Below, one piece after another: positions 44,252 to 53,579 of a stretch of 55,363 nt of DNA. Where the stretch lies: positions 1-55,363 of the forward strand of contig JAHYIR010000010.1 in NCBI GenBank assembly GCA_019429305.1, read 5' to 3'. How positions within the stretch are numbered: the first letter of the stretch is position 1; the number at the start of each line of letters is the position of its first letter. The stretch comes from Candidatus Cloacimonadota bacterium. GTDB taxonomy: Bacteria; Cloacimonadota; Cloacimonadia; Cloacimonadales; JAJBBL01. The position numbers and the translations under genes are program-made. The notes below the pieces were generated by a model. The model did not search any database and had not been told where the DNA came from. It saw nothing but the letters and a program-made list of their open reading frames with translations.

Positions 44252-45946
44252 TCAATCTTTGTTCAGTAGCTCTTCAGCATGCTTCATCGCAGTCTCTGAT
44301 TTACTGCCTGCCAACATCCTGGCTATTTCTTCTCTTCTTTCTTCCTGAGTCAATTTTGCTATTTCAATGAAGGATTTTTCTGATCCAGTATTTTTTTCAA
44401 TCATGTAGTGTTCATTTGCATAAGCAGCTATCTGAGGAAGATGTGTAATACAAAGAACCTGATGATATTTACCTACTTCTGAGATAAATTCACCTAATTC
44501 ATTAGCTGTTCTACCACCAATTCCACTATCTATTTCATCGAATATCAACGAGTAAGTATCAAGTCTTCCTGCTAATATCTTCTTGATTACCAGCAATAGT
44601 CGTGATAACTCACCACCAGAAATAGCATTCTTTAAAGGTTGCAATTGCACACCTTTATTAGCCGAAAACAGAAACTCAATCTTGTCTTTTCCAGTCGCAT
44701 CTAAACAATGCAATACATCCTCATTCTTATCATCTATAACAATTTCATCAAATGCCACCTGAAAGTCTCCCTCAGGTATTGCCAAGTGACTAATATTTTT
44801 TAATATTATATTTCTTAACTGCTGGGAAACTCTTTTTCTGTCAAGTGATAAATCTTCAGCTTTGGCGTGAAGTTCCTTGGATATTGATGCTATTTCGACT
44901 TGCAGATACTCGATTTCCTGAGTATGAGATGCATAATTCTCCAATTCCTGCTTCATCTGGGAAAGATATAATAACAACTGGGAAATATCCATTTTGTACT
45001 TACTTTTTATCCGCAAGATATTACTCATTCGTTGTTCCAGTTGTTTCATCTTGTTTTCATCGAGATCAATAGCATCTTTAATAATTCTCAGTTCTCTCCG
45101 AACATCATTTAGTATCTGGAGAATACTGCTAAAAGATAAAACCACATTTTTAATACTTTCACTATCCTCTTTGAACCTGTCTAAACGTTGGGTATAGATA
45201 TTAAACTGATCAAAGATGGAGTTTTCACTTTCATAAAATTGTTGTTGTATCTCCTGACAATAATTCAAGATATCCTCAGAATGAGTAAGTAAATCGAGTT
45301 CTTGCTTTAACTCTTTTTCTTCGTCTATCTGAAGATCCAACTCCTCTAACTCAGCTATTTGATATTCATATAGCCTCTGTTTCTCTGCATACTGCCTTTC
45401 TGTTGTTTCTAATTCTTGCAGTCTTTTCTGTTTGTTCCTTATATCATCATAAATCTTACGATAGGAATTTCGCTTTGTTTTCAAATTTCCAAAAGTATCG
45501 AGAATCTCAAGTTGATACTGTTCTGAAAAGAGTTTTATCTGATCGCGTTGGCTATGAAAATCAATCAGAGCATCTCGAAACTCCTTAATAGTTCCTATAG
45601 TTACTCTCTTTCCGTTCAGATAACTTCTTGAACTATTATCGGTAAGTATTTCTCTAGCTATGATTAAAGACCTTTCCTCATTATCTAAGTATCCTTCCGA
45701 TATTAAATCTTCAATAATTTCCGAATCTTGTTGACTAAGATCGAATTCCGCTTCCAGATATATTGGTTCTTGATTGTTATAAAATATACCCGGTCGTCCT
45801 TTCTGTCCTAAAATCAAGGCAAAAGCTCCTACTATGACAGATTTCCCTGCTCCGGTCTCTCCAGTAAGTACATTCAATCCCTTACCAAACTCTACTTCGA
45901 TCTCCTTGACTAAGATAAAATTCTTAATTCGTAAACTCTTGATCAT
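44252..45946 (-). CDS. recN: DNA repair protein RecN
   Basis: 564 residues, an SMC-like ATPase for double-strand-break repair. Walker A GETGAGKSVI lies near residue 30, two coiled-coil arms follow (about 150-360), and the C-terminal half has the ABC signature (AISGGELSRLLL) and Walker B (YSLIFDEIDSGIGG). The first four bases overlap the nadK stop. RecN is usually damage-inducible; no clear LexA box was recognised. Confidence 0.93.
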   Translation of the reverse strand: MIKSLRIKNFILVKEIEVEFGKGLNVLTGETGAGKSVIVGAFALILGQKGRPGIFYNNQEPIYLEAEFDLSQQDSEIIEDLISEGYLDNEERSLIIAREILTDNSSRSYLNGKRVTIGTIKEFRDALIDFHSQRDQIKLFSEQYQLEILDTFGNLKTKRNSYRKIYDDIRNKQKRLQELETTERQYAEKQRLYEYQIAELEELDLQIDEEKELKQELDLLTHSEDILNYCQEIQQQFYESENSIFDQFNIYTQRLDRFKEDSESIKNVVLSFSSILQILNDVRRELRIIKDAIDLDENKMKQLEQRMSNILRIKSKYKMDISQLLLYLSQMKQELENYASHTQEIEYLQVEIASISKELHAKAEDLSLDRKRVSQQLRNIILKNISHLAIPEGDFQVAFDEIVIDDKNEDVLHCLDATGKDKIEFLFSANKGVQLQPLKNAISGGELSRLLLVIKKILAGRLDTYSLIFDEIDSGIGGRTANELGEFISEVGKYHQVLCITHLPQIAAYANEHYMIEKNTGSEKSFIEIAKLTQEERREEIARMLAGSKSETAMKHAEELLNKD

Positions 45947-46791
45947 ATCTTACCCATATGTAATTTCTTCCGTAAAGTTTGATAAAAATTCTTTCCAGTT
46001 AAGGTTATAAAACTTACCTTTTCCTGGGCCGCCTTGACTATAACGTCATCGCCATCGAAGAGTGAATGAACATTCTTGCCATCTAATTGCAGCATTGTCT
46101 CATTAAAAACCCTGGTCATTCTAAAACGCAATTCAACATTGGCAGGAAATACCATCGGGCGAACAGATAACACATGAGGACAAAGAGGGGCAACAATGAA
46201 AACCTCCATCTCCGGGGTCAGGATAGGTCCGCCAGCAGATAAAGAATAAGCTGTCGAACCTGTTGGTGTTGAAGCGATCATACCATCACAGCGAGTCTCA
46301 ACTACAAAATCTCCGTCACAATAAAACCTCATTTCAATCAAGCGAGAGACTAACCCTTTGTAGATTACAGCGTCATTGAGGGCATATCCTCGGTAGATTA
46401 TTCTGCTGTTTTTCTTTATCTCAGCTACCAAAAGCATTCTTTGATAAATTCGATAATCTCTGGTGATCAGCTTCCCGATATATTTTTTAAACTCTTTGAT
46501 AGAAAAATCGGAGAGAAATCCGAGTTTGCCCATATTTACACCTAATATTGGTGCTCTACTTTCCAATGCAAAATCTACCGCTCCTAAGATGGTACCGTCA
46601 CCACCAAACACTAAAATAGCATCAAGATTCATTCCTTTTCGGTACTGTTTTACATATTGAGGGAGATAAACTGTTTCCTCCAAAATCGTATAGAGCTCTA
46701 TGTCCTTACTATTTAAGTAATTGTCTATCATCTCGACTATGAACTCTCTGTTTTCTTTGACTCCGTTCGTATAAATCCCTATTTTCTTCAT
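45943..46791 (-). CDS. nadK: NAD kinase
   Basis: 282 residues from the ATG at 46791, which has AGGGGA upstream; the preceding TTG at 46794 is unlikely. It phosphorylates NAD to NADP. Motifs: VFGGDGTILGAVDFAL (GGDGT), GSTAYSLSAGGP and DGMIASTPTGSTAY. It is linked to recN by a 4-nt overlap, a common bacterial arrangement. Confidence 0.94.
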   Translation of the reverse strand: MKKIGIYTNGVKENREFIVEMIDNYLNSKDIELYTILEETVYLPQYVKQYRKGMNLDAILVFGGDGTILGAVDFALESRAPILGVNMGKLGFLSDFSIKEFKKYIGKLITRDYRIYQRMLLVAEIKKNSRIIYRGYALNDAVIYKGLVSRLIEMRFYCDGDFVVETRCDGMIASTPTGSTAYSLSAGGPILTPEMEVFIVAPLCPHVLSVRPMVFPANVELRFRMTRVFNETMLQLDGKNVHSLFDGDDVIVKAAQEKVSFITLTGKNFYQTLRKKLHMGKI

Positions 46792-46808
46792 CAACTTTTC
46801 CCCTAATC

Positions 46809-47858
46809 CTAATCTAAAGATGATAATATTTTAAGATATGATTGATATCTCTCTTCTGGTAGTATTCCTTCATGCTTTGCTTCTAACACTCGGCATCCTT
46901 CTTCTCTAATATGCTGGCAATTACTAAACCTGCACTCTATTGTCCAATCAGCAAACCCGGGAAAAATTCTCGGGATCCTATCCTTTTCATTTTTATGAAG
47001 TCCAAAAGTTTTAATACCTGGAGTGTCAATTAAATATCCACCAAAAGACCAAGGAATTAAACTACTGCTACTCGTTGTATGTTTCCCCTTAAAAGATGCC
47101 TTACTAATTTCAGATGTTTTTAACTTCAGGGAAGGATCAATCCTATTTATAATTGAAGATTTACCAGTTCCGGATGATCCTGAAAAAACTGAATCTTTAT
47201 GATGAATCACTTCTTTTAATTCTTCTATCCCATCTCCTGTCTCAGCAGAACAATAGATTACCTTAATCTGCATATTGAAGTAATACTGGCATTGACCCTT
47301 AATCAATTCTAAATCGTCTGCTATATCTATTTTATTGATACATATGACCGGTTTGATGGCAGATAAGCGGGCCGCACAAAGATACCGATCAACCAAATTC
47401 AGATTGATCGGTGGTTCCGAACAGGATGTGGTAATAATTACCTGATCAATATTTGAAGCTATTAACACTTCCAGTTGTTTATTTCCTTTATCTATAAATC
47501 TTTTTAAGGAATTTTTCCGATCATCTATCTCTTCAATTCGGGGATGTTTGGCAACATCTACACGGACATAGTCACCTACTACTACGATGTTTCGGTTATT
47601 GAAATCTACTATCTTTAATCTGCCGGTGAGAGGACAGATTATTTCTTCGTGAGAAAGCTTTACTCGATAGTAATTTTTTGAGTAGATCTCCAAAACCCTT
47701 CCTCTTTTAAGTACAGTATTAGATTTCTTACTTTTACGTTCTTTTACTCTTAATCTTTTACCCGGTTTAGGAAGAATTTCCTTATCCTTATCATATTCTG
47801 TTTCTAATAATTCATCTTCTTTTTGCTTAGGATCTTCTTTTTCTTTTATTTCTTCCAT
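46809..47858 (-). CDS. rsgA: Ribosome small-subunit-dependent GTPase A
   Basis: About 349 residues from the ATG at 47858 with AGAGG just upstream; the frame runs open to 47936 but without a good start. The N-terminal ~45 residues are a charged, Lys/Glu-rich extension. The OB fold follows, then a circularly permuted GTPase with CINKIDIADD (G4) before SGSSGTGKSSI (G1) and YLIDTPGIK (G3). The zinc site is CRFSNCQHIREEGC. RsgA tests the 30S subunit late in ribosome assembly. Confidence 0.93.
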   Translation of the reverse strand: MEEIKEKEDPKQKEDELLETEYDKDKEILPKPGKRLRVKERKSKKSNTVLKRGRVLEIYSKNYYRVKLSHEEIICPLTGRLKIVDFNNRNIVVVGDYVRVDVAKHPRIEEIDDRKNSLKRFIDKGNKQLEVLIASNIDQVIITTSCSEPPINLNLVDRYLCAARLSAIKPVICINKIDIADDLELIKGQCQYYFNMQIKVIYCSAETGDGIEELKEVIHHKDSVFSGSSGTGKSSIINRIDPSLKLKTSEISKASFKGKHTTSSSSLIPWSFGGYLIDTPGIKTFGLHKNEKDRIPRIFPGFADWTIECRFSNCQHIREEGCRVLEAKHEGILPEERYQSYLKILSSLD

Positions 47859-48243
47859 AAAACCTCTGTATCTATGCCGATAACAACTATCCATAATGTC
47901 AAGAACTACTTTTCTCTGGTAATCGAAGCTATTCAAATTTTAATCTTATTCCTGTGTTTCAGATTATTTTTCGATTTCATCCAATAACTCATTTTATTTA
48001 CCAATTCTATAATTCTCATCAATCATTAGGAAGCACACGAGTCGGATAGGGCCGACTCGTGTGCTTCCTATTGATTCCTTATTGATATACTTAGCTTCGG
48101 ATAAATGTTTAATTTCAACTAAATCTCAATTCATAAGTATGTTAGATCTAATGTACTATATTATCTCCTCAAACTGACTTTTCTGCTTGACTACCATTGC
48201 TATTTGAAGAATAAGAATTCAGCAACAAAGAGGAAGTTGAGAT
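47859..48243. other. 385-bp intergenic region between divergent rsgA and the ferredoxin gene
   Basis: No gene is seen. The stretch contains copy 2 of the long palindrome (48027-48070). The frame of rsgA upstream of its ATG stays open to 47936 but has no strong start. Promoters for both divergent genes are expected but not identified. Confidence 0.5.
48027..48070. repeat. Long palindromic element, copy 2 (19-bp arms)
   Basis: The left arm TAGGAAGCACACGAGTCGG (48027-48045) and right arm (48052-48070) pair perfectly around a 6-nt loop ATAGGG. Read on the other strand the loop is CCCTAT, against CCGTAT in copy 1. The fourth base of the arm differs from copy 1 (A here, G there) on both sides, so the pairing is kept. 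As in copy 1, it lies between divergent genes. Confidence 0.9.
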
Positions 48244-49026
48244 ATGATGAGCAAATTTATACTGAGAAGAATTATCCAGTTGATATTCCTACTATTATCA
48301 ATCTATATTGTTATGACAGCAGTAAATTTCATATCACATCGTTATTGTCCCTATGCTGTTATATGTTTTGGCTTAAGAGGTCTTAATCCAGAAGTTGGTT
48401 TTTTCTTTATTACTGCAATAATTGGAGGTTTGATAATTTTATTATCAACTCTTTTTATTGGCAGGAGATTTTGTGGTTATGTTTGCCCTCTCGGAACAGT
48501 TATCGAATATCTTAACTATCTTAATCCGTTCAGAAAAAAAGTACTAAGAAAAAGAGTCCCCCCCAATGTTGAGAAGAGCTTGCGACTGGGAAAATATTTG
48601 ATTTTAATTGGTACTGCTCTGTTTGCTTTTTTTCTCTGGGGTTATCTGTATTACCAAATCTGTCCGGTTATGTTAGCAACCGGCTCAGTAAACTTTACAC
48701 CTTGGGGAATCATTATAACTGCAGTCATAATTATTGGTAGCATTTTTGTAATGAGATTCTGGTGCAGGTATCTCTGCCCTTATGGTGCTTTGATGAACTG
48801 TTTTCAATTTATAGGCAAAAAGTTCGGTATCAAAAGATCAATGATATACCGAAATCTGGAGGTTTGTAATGATTGCCGTTGTTGTGAGTACAATTGCCAG
48901 ATGAATATCGATATAACAGATGCTGAGTACATTGAAGATCTGAACTGTATTTTTTGTCTGAATTGCATCAAAGCCTGCCCTAAGGATATGTGTCTAACCT
49001 TAGACAGCAATAAGAATTTTCAATAG
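48244..49026 (+). CDS. NapH/CcoG-like membrane ferredoxin
   Basis: 260 residues with about four TM helices and two CxxxCP motifs (FCGYVCP and WCRYLCP) that are diagnostic of the NapH/NosR/CcoG family. The C-terminal part has two 4Fe-4S motifs, CNDCRCCEYNC and CIFCLNCIKACP. Such proteins move electrons between the membrane quinone pool and periplasmic or cytoplasmic partners. No Nap, Nos or cytochrome oxidase genes are nearby, so the partner is unknown. The ATG follows a GAGG-containing site. Confidence 0.85.
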   Translation: MMSKFILRRIIQLIFLLLSIYIVMTAVNFISHRYCPYAVICFGLRGLNPEVGFFFITAIIGGLIILLSTLFIGRRFCGYVCPLGTVIEYLNYLNPFRKKVLRKRVPPNVEKSLRLGKYLILIGTALFAFFLWGYLYYQICPVMLATGSVNFTPWGIIITAVIIIGSIFVMRFWCRYLCPYGALMNCFQFIGKKFGIKRSMIYRNLEVCNDCRCCEYNCQMNIDITDAEYIEDLNCIFCLNCIKACPKDMCLTLDSNKNFQ

Positions 49027-49027
49027 G

Positions 49028-50497
49028 TTAACTCTTTGATCTGACTTCTTTAACCACCTCATCGATCACTGATTTGATAATCTGCATATCGGGTCGAGGG
49101 ATTATATTCTGTTCTGAAAGTAAGTCGTAGGTTGCTCTTGCTTTCTTTATATCTGTATCAGCTCTCTTAAATATCTCATCATCGGTAATTATCCTTCCGG
49201 CGACCCCTTCTTCGATAGCTTTTCGGGCTACTGCTAAAGCTTCCAGAGGGAATACATCCGTTTCTGTCATTTTGGGAATAATGTTTTCCGGAGTTATGCC
49301 TCTCTTTTCTGCATATTCTGCAAGTGATTGAGCAGCTGCTATTGCCATACCGTCTGTTATCTTGCTGGCTCTAACAATCAGCGCACCTTTTAGAATACCA
49401 GGAAAACCGAGTGAGTTATTGATCTGATTAGGGAAATCTCCCCTCCCGGTAGCAACTATATAGGCCCCTGCTTGCTTAGCTGCATATGGATATATTTCTG
49501 GTATTGGATTGGCACAGGCAAAGACGATGGGCTTATTATTCATTGATTTGATCCATTTTGGTTCTACGGCATCTGGACCGGGTTTGGATAAAGCAATAAG
49601 AACATCTGCATCCTTAACAGCATTTTCGATTTCAGTAACATTGTTGGGATTTGTAGTTAGGCAGATCTCCCATTTTCTATATAATGTTTCATCTCGTTCA
49701 ATGTCATTTCGCTTGTTAGATAAAGCACCTTTGGCATCGAACATAATGATCTTCTGAGGATCAACTCCTGCAGTTACTGTTATTCGTGCTATGGCAGTAT
49801 TAGATGCTCCGGCACCGAGAAAAACTGTTTTTATCTCCCCCATTTTCTTATTAACGAGTTTGAGAGCATTGATTAGTCCTGCTAAAGTTACAGAGGCAGT
49901 ACCTTGAGCATCATCATGCCAGACAGGAATATCACATTCTTCCCTTAGAGTATCTAAAACCTTGTAACAATTGGGTTGAGAGATATCCTCCAGATTTACT
50001 GCTCCAAAACTATGTTGTACCATCTTAACAAAATCGATCATTTTATAAGGATTGTTATTACCTTTAACATCCCTACTGTCGATACATAAAGGAATAGCAT
50101 CAATTCCACCCAACATCTTCATTAAGAGAGCTTTACCCTCCATTACACCTAAACCACCGGGTGGTGTACAATCACCGTCTCCTAATACTCTCGTAGAATC
50201 AGATACGATAGCTACGGTATTACCTCTATTAGTCAAATCATAAGAGAGTTCGTTATCGTCTCTGATTGCAGTTGAAACTGCCGAGACACCGGGTGTGTAC
50301 CAGATATTGAACCAGTTAAACCCATACAAACCAACTTTAGGTATTATTTCAGTCTTTCCATTATAGAACTTATGTAATACCAAAGAGAGTTTCTTTAAGA
50401 GCAATGTTTTACCTTTAGCTAATTCCTCTTCTGAAAAATTATCCGGGAAAAACCTCTCTAAGTTTTCCAGATTTAAAGTTAAAAAATCATTATTCAT
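49028..50497 (-). CDS. NAD(P)-dependent malic enzyme (oxaloacetate-decarboxylating)
   Basis: About 489 residues from the ATG at 50497, which has GGAG nine bases upstream; the GTG at 50512 overlaps that site. Malic enzyme converts malate to pyruvate and CO2. Motifs: YTPGVSAVS (about 73-81), SDSTRVLGDGDCTPPGGLG, the catalytic/metal region VWHDDAQGTASVTLAGLI, and the Rossmann part VFLGAGASNTAIARI. The size and the N-terminal form match the bacterial ME type without the phosphotransacetylase tail. Together with the fumarase genes it links fumarate to pyruvate through malate. Confidence 0.93.
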   Translation of the reverse strand: MNNDFLTLNLENLERFFPDNFSEEELAKGKTLLLKKLSLVLHKFYNGKTEIIPKVGLYGFNWFNIWYTPGVSAVSTAIRDDNELSYDLTNRGNTVAIVSDSTRVLGDGDCTPPGGLGVMEGKALLMKMLGGIDAIPLCIDSRDVKGNNNPYKMIDFVKMVQHSFGAVNLEDISQPNCYKVLDTLREECDIPVWHDDAQGTASVTLAGLINALKLVNKKMGEIKTVFLGAGASNTAIARITVTAGVDPQKIIMFDAKGALSNKRNDIERDETLYRKWEICLTTNPNNVTEIENAVKDADVLIALSKPGPDAVEPKWIKSMNNKPIVFACANPIPEIYPYAAKQAGAYIVATGRGDFPNQINNSLGFPGILKGALIVRASKITDGMAIAAAQSLAEYAEKRGITPENIIPKMTETDVFPLEALAVARKAIEEGVAGRIITDDEIFKRADTDIKKARATYDLLSEQNIIPRPDMQIIKSVIDEVVKEVRSKS

Positions 50498-50523
50498 ACA
50501 ATCAATCTCCACATTATCATAAA

Positions 50524-51051
50524 TTATCTGAAGAGTTTATCCCCAAAAGAATCTACAGCAACATAACATGGGAACTCAGAAACTCTGAGTTCATATATTC
50601 CCTCTAATCCAAGTTCAGGATAAGCTAATAATCTATATTTTGTTATTCTTTTCGCTAGATACACTCCAGCTCCCCCTACCGCACAAAAATAAACTGCTTG
50701 ATACTCTCTAAATAAATCTATTACCTCTTGACTTCTTCTACCCTTACCAATGAATCCCTTAACTCCAGCTTTTAAAAGTTGAAGTGTGTATCTGTCCATA
50801 CGTTCACTTGTGGTTGGACCGGCAGAAATAATCTTGCCGGATTTTTCCGAAAAGACAGGTCCACAATAGTATATGATGCTATCTTTAAGGTTGAAGGGTA
50901 ACTCTTTGTTATCATTCAATAAATCAATTAGCTTCTGATGAGCTTTGTCACGAGCAGTATAAACAATCCCGCTCAACAAGACTTTATCACCAATTCTTAA
51001 ACCCGCTATTTTTTCTTCGTTTAACGGGGTTGTAATCGCTATTTCTCTCAA
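50524..51051 (-). CDS. Class I fumarate hydratase beta (C-terminal) subunit
   Basis: 175 residues, the swivelling domain of the two-part iron-sulfur fumarase (or L(+)-tartrate dehydratase). Features: AGLRIGDKVLLSGIVYTARD, the SAGPTTSERMDRY loop (substrate region), KGFIGKG and CAVGGAGVYLAKRI. The start seems to be TTG with AAAGGA upstream. The alpha-subunit gene ends 23 nt before it. The pair together forms the enzyme; the fumarate versus tartrate assignment follows from the malic enzyme next door. Confidence 0.9.
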   Translation of the reverse strand: MREIAITTPLNEEKIAGLRIGDKVLLSGIVYTARDKAHQKLIDLLNDNKELPFNLKDSIIYYCGPVFSEKSGKIISAGPTTSERMDRYTLQLLKAGVKGFIGKGRRSQEVIDLFREYQAVYFCAVGGAGVYLAKRITKYRLLAYPELGLEGIYELRVSEFPCYVAVDSFGDKLFR

Positions 51052-51073
51052 TTGGTTATCCTTTAATAGATCT

Positions 51074-51919
51074 TTAAATTATTATCATTTTACAGCGGTG
51101 GGAATGACACTGTAAATTGATGGCAACCGGCAATGAAGCAGTATGACATGGATACTGGATTATAGTAACCCTTAAAGCTGTTGTTTTGCCACCCAAACCC
51201 ATAGGACCTATTCCGAGATTGTTAACGGCAGTCAGTATTTCTGCTTCAAGCTCCGTTAACCTGCTATCAGGATTATCTTCCATAATCGGTCTTAGCAACG
51301 CCTTTTTTGCTAATATCGGAACATAATCAAAGGACCCACCAATACCGATTCCTATCAAGAGAGGTGGACAGGGATTTCCTCCTCCTCTTCTGACAGTATC
51401 CAGTACGAATTCTATTAGTTGATTTTTATCTGATAGAGGATGGAACATCTTTAAACGACTCATATTCTCAGCCCCTGCTCCTTTTGGCAGAAAATAGACC
51501 TTGATCCTATCTCCGGGTACAAAATCCCAATGTATTATCGGTGGCAGATTATCACCGGTATTACTCCTGGCAAAAAGTGGTTCTCTAACCACAGATTTTC
51601 TAAAAGATTCTTCCTGATAGATCTCTCTAAAAGCTTCATTAATTAGTTTGGTTGCACTTCCACCTTCGACTAAAATCTCTTCTCCCATTTCTATAAAAAA
51701 CATGCCAATTCCAGTATCTTGACAGAGTGGTTGTGAATTTACTTTTGCTAACTGGGCATTTTCAATAATTGTTTGCAATATATCTCTTGCAATAATACTA
51801 ACTTCATCTTTATAGCTGTTTTCCAGTAACTTAACTAATCCCGTATCCAACTCATAATGGGCAGAACTACAGATATCTTTTATTGCTTGCTTAAAGGTTA
51901 TCCTATCAACTACTCTCAT
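51074..51919 (-). CDS. Class I fumarate hydratase alpha (N-terminal, 4Fe-4S) subunit
   Basis: 281 residues with the three Cys ligands of the 4Fe-4S cluster: QPLCQDTGIG, GGNPCPPLLIGIG and QYPCHTASLPVAI. The signature RSNTGDNLPPIIHWDFVPG is also present. It hydrates fumarate to malate together with the beta subunit. The gene order alpha, beta, malic enzyme on the minus strand suggests one operon. Oxygen-labile class I fumarases fit an anaerobe. Confidence 0.92.
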   Translation of the reverse strand: MRVVDRITFKQAIKDICSSAHYELDTGLVKLLENSYKDEVSIIARDILQTIIENAQLAKVNSQPLCQDTGIGMFFIEMGEEILVEGGSATKLINEAFREIYQEESFRKSVVREPLFARSNTGDNLPPIIHWDFVPGDRIKVYFLPKGAGAENMSRLKMFHPLSDKNQLIEFVLDTVRRGGGNPCPPLLIGIGIGGSFDYVPILAKKALLRPIMEDNPDSRLTELEAEILTAVNNLGIGPMGLGGKTTALRVTIIQYPCHTASLPVAINLQCHSHRCKMIII

Positions 51920-52188
51920 AATTATATAACTATCTCATAATGCTAATATAATGGTTCTTTTTTTTCTTTCTTATATACTATCTAATGTCAATGAAAATCA
52001 CTAATTATTTTCAACTCTGAAAACTTTCCCATAAATTGCAACATTTTTGAACATCAATAGTAAGTCTATAAGCAAAAAACCAAAAATAAGCAAATTTTAC
52101 TTAACTTTTTACTTGACAAGATTATTTTTTTTCTTTTTTAGGTTCATAGAGATAGTTAGTCTATTATTTTACTGTGGGGAGGCGATTA

Positions 52189-52503
52189 GTGAACGGCGAA
52201 GAGATATTATCGATTATTAATTTTGATAATCTTTTGAAACTCGGTTTTGCTGTTATTGATGCAAGATATTGTGATTACGAAGTATCGAAAGAGAAATATA
52301 AATTTGTTGTTATTCGTGTCAATGGAGATAGAGACTCCTTCTATTTTGAAATGTTCAAGAAGTACATCCCTGATTTTAAGACAGACAAGAATATTTATGA
52401 ATTATGGAGTAGTATTTTGTCCCATAAAATTAATATGAGCAAGGTTCTTAACCGAGATATATCAATAAAAGTAGCCCTCTTTGATTTTTTAGCTGCCAAT
52501 TAA
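52189..52503 (+). CDS. Small protein of unknown function next to the alpha-CTD/sigma-4 fusion
   Basis: About 104 residues from the GTG at 52189, which has GGGGAGG upstream; a GTG at 52174 overlaps that site and is less likely. Visible pattern: a helix (EEILSIINFDNLLKLGF), then strands (FAVIDARYCDYEVSKEKYKF, VVIRVNG) and helices. No family was recognised. It precedes the fusion protein by 38 nt, and the two are probably co-transcribed. Confidence 0.55.
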   Translation: MNGEEILSIINFDNLLKLGFAVIDARYCDYEVSKEKYKFVVIRVNGDRDSFYFEMFKKYIPDFKTDKNIYELWSSILSHKINMSKVLNRDISIKVALFDFLAAN

Positions 52504-52541
52504 TTCTATTTACTTGATGTATCAACATTTTTGGAGTAATT

Positions 52542-53558
52542 ATGATTGTTTCTAAATCTAAATTCAACAGTGTATTGCAGAGCCCTGCATCCGAGAAGAA
52601 TTTATACTTAATGCCGTTATTTACAAATCAAAAATTTACTACAGCAGCGCCGGAAAACTTACATAAATCATATCATCCCGATGTATCAATTTCCAATCTT
52701 ATCTTAAATATCAGGTCTATAAATCTACTAAAACAGGCAAACATATCTACTATCGGACAACTTTTATTAACTCCTTACGGGTTTCTTCTCAAGTTTCGTA
52801 ACTGTGGGATTCACACAATTCATTTTCTGCAAAACGAACTCAAGAAATATATAATCGACAAAGAGATTGATTATAGCAGTAATTGGCATGATCTGGAATC
52901 GATGTTGATCAATGTGATAGAATTAAAAAACAGAAATTTTATTATTTTTAAGGACCGTTTAGGGATTGGTTTACATAAACCTATGACTCTAGAAGAATGT
53001 GGAGATAAATTTGGTATTACAAGAGAGGCAGTAAGGCAGATTATGACCCGTATTGATGAAATAATACTCCATCCTGAAACTGAGTTTAAATTACGTCCCT
53101 TCTGGATTACTGTTGATAAACTGCTAAAGAAAAGAGAGGTCTGGACATCTGAAGAATTAGCAAAAAAAATACGAGAAAATCTGCTATGGAAGAAGAAACC
53201 GGAAACACATGCCTTAGAAAATTTTCTCTCTATAAAGGATGATAAATATACTGTTACCCATAACGGTCTTATTGGATTCCATGACTCAAAATGTCTTAAT
53301 TGTCCTAAGATAGATGGTTTTCTACCTGATATAATGAAGGGAAGGTCTGAAATTTCTTACTCTGAAGCAACTGAAAAGTTTATCGAAAAGTTTGAAGATT
53401 TTTGTCCTTTGGTTAAAAGCTATCCCAGAAAAGTTATTGATGCCTTAGTAAGATTACATCTTTATCAACAACTTAGAAGTTATCGACAGTATCAGATGCG
53501 CAATAATAAGATTATTGATATTTTAACCTATGTTCCTAAACGTAGAAGACGCATATAG
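52542..53558 (+). CDS. DNA-binding protein: RNA-polymerase alpha-CTD-like plus sigma-70 region 4-like domains
   Basis: 338 residues. Residues about 48-105 resemble the helix-hairpin-helix of the RNA polymerase alpha C-terminal domain (SNLILNIRSINLLKQANIST, IGQLLLTPYGFLLKFRNCGI). Residues about 143-175 are a sigma-70 region-4-type HTH (MTLEECGDKFGITREAVRQI). The C-terminal 160 residues have no recognised domain, with a possible Cys pair in SKCLNCPKIDG, and end in a basic tail KRRRRI. It is not a complete sigma factor: regions 2 and 3 are absent. A transcription-regulatory role is inferred from the domains. GGAG precedes the ATG. Confidence 0.7.
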   Translation: MIVSKSKFNSVLQSPASEKNLYLMPLFTNQKFTTAAPENLHKSYHPDVSISNLILNIRSINLLKQANISTIGQLLLTPYGFLLKFRNCGIHTIHFLQNELKKYIIDKEIDYSSNWHDLESMLINVIELKNRNFIIFKDRLGIGLHKPMTLEECGDKFGITREAVRQIMTRIDEIILHPETEFKLRPFWITVDKLLKKREVWTSEELAKKIRENLLWKKKPETHALENFLSIKDDKYTVTHNGLIGFHDSKCLNCPKIDGFLPDIMKGRSEISYSEATEKFIEKFEDFCPLVKSYPRKVIDALVRLHLYQQLRSYRQYQMRNNKIIDILTYVPKRRRRI

Positions 53559-53579
53559 TTCATCTTAAGTATCATTATT

